Below, one piece after another: positions 13,884-15,553 of a DNA stretch of 15,553 nt (the first letter of the stretch is position 1; every line of letters begins with the position of its first letter). The notes under the pieces are model-generated. The model saw only the letters and a list, made by a program, of their open reading frames with translations, did not search any database and was not told where the DNA came from. A program made the translations under genes and the position numbers. This DNA comes from Bacillota bacterium (lineage in GTDB: Bacteria; Bacillota; Clostridia; Acetivibrionales; DTU013), in contig JAEYOM010000013.1 of assembly GCA_023411715.1 (NCBI GenBank), positions 1 to 15,553 of the forward strand. The letters run 5' to 3'.

Positions 13884-13960
13884 TGGTAGCGGCGGTCGGA
13901 TTTGAACCAACGACACTGCGGGTATGAACCGCATGCTCTAGCCAACTGAGCTACGCCGCC
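13884..13960 (-). tRNA. tRNA-Met (CAU), elongator
   Basis: 77 nt with encoded CCA (13886-13884). Acceptor GGCGGCG/CGCCGCT with a G1-U72 wobble, D arm TAGCTCAGTTGGCTAGAGCA, anticodon stem TGCGG/CCGCA with loop TTCATAC, anticodon CAT (13926-13924), T stem TTGGT...; the sequence closely resembles the Bacillus elongator tRNA-Met. The paired first base rules out the initiator type; a tRNA-Ile2 reading (lysidine-modified CAU) is less likely on overall sequence. Confidence 0.94.
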
Positions 13961-13994
13961 ATATTTTCGCGAAGGTGCCCCTACGCGCTATACC

Positions 13995-14024
13995 ATTGTA
14001 GCAGATGGAGGAACATAAAGTCAA
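13995..14024 (-). promoter_or_regulatory. Promoter of the tRNA-Met/tRNA-Glu operon
   Basis: On the minus strand TTGACT (14024-14019), an 18-bp spacer and TACAAT (14000-13995) preceded by TGC, an extended -10. It lies about 28-35 nt upstream of the tRNA-Met 5' end, as expected for a stable RNA promoter. Confidence 0.75.
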
Positions 14025-14075
14025 TAGAAAAGTTTCGGCCAAACGGCTAAATCACGAGCCCAGTTTCTTCCTACT

Positions 14076-14114
14076 CTCTCACTTGAGAGATTTTTAAAAT
14101 GTCCTTTCGGACAT
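14076..14114. other. Two small hairpins between the insertion sequence and the tRNA promoter
   Basis: CTCTCA-CT-TGAGAG (14076-14089, followed on the plus strand by ATTTTT) and ATGTCC-TTTC-GGACAT (14099-14114; read on the minus strand its loop is GAAA). Either could be a weak terminator. The second could end transposase transcription coming from the right. No gene is visible from 14025 to 14208 apart from these. Confidence 0.35.
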
Positions 14115-14208
14115 GTTCATTTTTTATCAACCATATTAGCTGCTCGCCTGAAACAAGCCGCCGACCTATATTAGTCAAACCAAGTGTTAGCTCAGTCTTT
14201 GTGCAAAG

Positions 14209-15387
14209 TTAATCAATAAAATTCAATCTCACGATGTAGTCCAGGTAATTCATGTCATGCGCAGCCTTGAATCTTCGCCCTTTTACAGATAATTTCCCTG
14301 CTATCTGCGTATCCTTTTTGATCGCATTCAGCGCAGCCTTTTTCAAAATAGCCATATTTTGCGGCGCTGTGCCTTTTCTTGTGCGATTCGCATCATCCTT
14401 GTAGATGACGTCCAATATCCAGTGCATGCTTTCGATCTGCCAGTGGTTTCTAGCCGCTTTCTCAAAGTTCTTAATATCATTTATACTGCCTATGAAATAG
14501 CTTGTCTCACTTGTCTTTATCTCCCCGCTCACCGTTTCCCGTATCACCATACCAACCCCGGCAAGCTTCTTCCAATCCTTTTTTGCATCCAGCATCCAAT
14601 CGATAGCCTGGGTGTACCAATATGTACGTTTTTCAATTCTTCCATGTCCAAAATCGATAGTCCTCATCATGGACAGAGTGGTATCTCCGACAGGTTTCTT
14701 CATGTCTTTGTTTTCCTGTTTTAGCGTTTCCATTCTCCTTGCCATAGCTTCCTCTTCAAAGCATGCAATAATATCGCTCTTCAGGCTTTCCTGATTCCCT
14801 TTTACATTGAGTACATAGTCGGCTTTACAGTCGATAATCTTTTCTGCTATTGCCTTTTGACATCCCATCGCATCAATGGTAACAATGCAGCCTTTGATGT
14901 AAAGCATATCTAAGAGATCCGGGATAGCCTTGATTTCATTGGTCTTTTCATTCACCTTCACCTGACCGATGACCAAGCTGTGGGAATGACAGATTGCACT
15001 GACAATGTGAGCGCCTTTTTTGTCCCCATCAACAGATCCACGCATGGTCTTCCCATCAATACTGACAATATCTTGATCAGCAGGACGAACGACATGCTGC
15101 ATCCAGCTAGCAAAACATTTCTCAAATTGTATTGGTGAAATTATGTTGAAAAGGCGGGCGATAGTGGACAGGGACGGCACGCCATTTGCCAGTTCAATAT
15201 ACTTTCTGATCCACTTTTGATTTGCCTCCATATCAATCCACCATTTAATCTCTTTCCATTCGTTACATCCTGCAATGACGGCGGTTACAACAATGAAGAC
15301 AATATCCAGAAGCCGGTGGTGGACTTTACCTTGTTCACGTCGATCCTCAACGATTTCAAAGCTTTCAAAGAATTTTCCTTCGTACAT
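14209..15387 (-). CDS. ISAs1-family transposase
   Basis: 392 residues, full length for the family. The N-terminal associated domain (FFESFEIVEDRREQGKVHH, LLDIVFIVVTAVIAG) is followed by the DDE core: D111 in VSIDGKTMRGS, D172 in VTIDAMGCQ and E319 in NHWQIESMHW, with DDANRTRKG after it. The frame has no stops, so it is probably active or recently so. AAAGGT lies 9 nt upstream of the ATG at 15387, and a promoter lies at 15422-15450. It is placed just upstream of the tRNA operon without disrupting its promoter. Confidence 0.95.
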   Translation of the reverse strand: MYEGKFFESFEIVEDRREQGKVHHRLLDIVFIVVTAVIAGCNEWKEIKWWIDMEANQKWIRKYIELANGVPSLSTIARLFNIISPIQFEKCFASWMQHVVRPADQDIVSIDGKTMRGSVDGDKKGAHIVSAICHSHSLVIGQVKVNEKTNEIKAIPDLLDMLYIKGCIVTIDAMGCQKAIAEKIIDCKADYVLNVKGNQESLKSDIIACFEEEAMARRMETLKQENKDMKKPVGDTTLSMMRTIDFGHGRIEKRTYWYTQAIDWMLDAKKDWKKLAGVGMVIRETVSGEIKTSETSYFIGSINDIKNFEKAARNHWQIESMHWILDVIYKDDANRTRKGTAPQNMAILKKAALNAIKKDTQIAGKLSVKGRRFKAAHDMNYLDYIVRLNFID

Positions 15388-15421
15388 ACTCTTATTACCT
15401 TTATTGTTATATTTTATTTAT

Positions 15422-15450
15422 ATTATATAACATTTTCCTCTAAATTGCAA
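15422..15450 (-). promoter_or_regulatory. Promoter of the transposase gene
   Basis: On the minus strand TTGCAA (15450-15445), a 17-bp spacer and TATAAT (15427-15422). The -35 abuts the proposed right inverted repeat, so most of the promoter is carried within the element. Beyond 15460 I see only AT-rich sequence and no gene. Confidence 0.6.
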
Positions 15451-15553
15451 TAAAAAATGACCCAAAACGCAAATTTTACAATGGTTTCAGGTCACTTTAT
15501 GTCGTTTCCATATTTTCTATTTTGCTAATTTATGGATTCATGATTTCACCGTG

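Larger units (their letters stand above)
14117..15460 (-). mobile_element. ISAs1-family insertion sequence, boundaries tentative
   Basis: The element contains one intact transposase. An 11-bp inverted pair TCATTTTTTAT (14117-14127) and its reverse complement (15450-15460) brackets the gene at 82 and 63 nt and gives a length of 1344 bp, within the usual range for the family. A second candidate pair is CCTGAAAC (14147-14154) against GTTTCAGG (15484-15491), giving 1345 bp. Neither pair is flanked by an obvious 8-bp target duplication, so the true ends are uncertain. The surrounding sequence is more AT-rich than the host genes. Confidence 0.45.

Noticed and set aside
13585..13934. Open frames of 68 and 95 codons on the minus strand
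   Set aside because: They run through the two tRNA genes and the terminator and are not coding.
1..15553. CRISPR array, phage genes, toxin-antitoxin pair or integrase
   Set aside because: No regularly spaced repeats and no reading frame with such family features was seen; the only mobile gene is the ISAs1-type transposase.

Overview
The window looks like chromosome of a low- to mid-GC member of the Bacillota, most likely a clostridium of the plant-polysaccharide-degrading type. This rests on strong AGGAGG-type ribosome binding sites, lipobox signal peptides, a flotillin-like FloA with NfeD, a glycogen branching enzyme, a GH9 glycosidase, and at the left edge the start of what I take to be the Fe-S scaffold-like protein that clostridia carry beside the GGGtGRT protein. 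The assignment is inference from gene content; there is no rRNA here.

Layout. Positions 1-146 (minus) hold the 5' end of the scaffold-like gene. It diverges from a plus-strand series running to 8613: a GH9 glycosidase without a signal peptide (403-2058), a GNAT acetyltransferase, a 49-residue membrane peptide, a two-TM zinc-ribbon protein whose translation start region is tandemly duplicated, an MmcQ/YjbR protein, a lipoprotein class B1 metallo-beta-lactamase with all six zinc ligands and a 45-bp-repeat linker, an unrecognised lipoprotein with a DxDxDG calcium-type motif, a second GNAT, and GlgB (6613-8613).

From 8661 everything points left. In order of transcription (high to low coordinates): an intact ISAs1-family transposase (15387-14209); a tRNA-Met/tRNA-Glu operon with its own promoter and terminator; a serine beta-lactamase-like gene destroyed by a large internal deletion; a SpoOB/AgrC-type sensor histidine kinase; NfeD; FloA; an unrecognised Ala/Gly-rich protein; and a LytTR response regulator. 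The last four are tightly spaced, and the kinase lies directly upstream with its own promoter.

The most interesting block is 8661-12685. A sensor kinase and a LytTR regulator bracket the two membrane-microdomain genes and a protein of unknown function, which suggests one signalling module built around FloA. Short in-frame DNA repeats encode linkers in two adjacent genes of this block and in the metallo-beta-lactamase. The plus-strand half has a cell-envelope and carbohydrate flavour but shows no single pathway.
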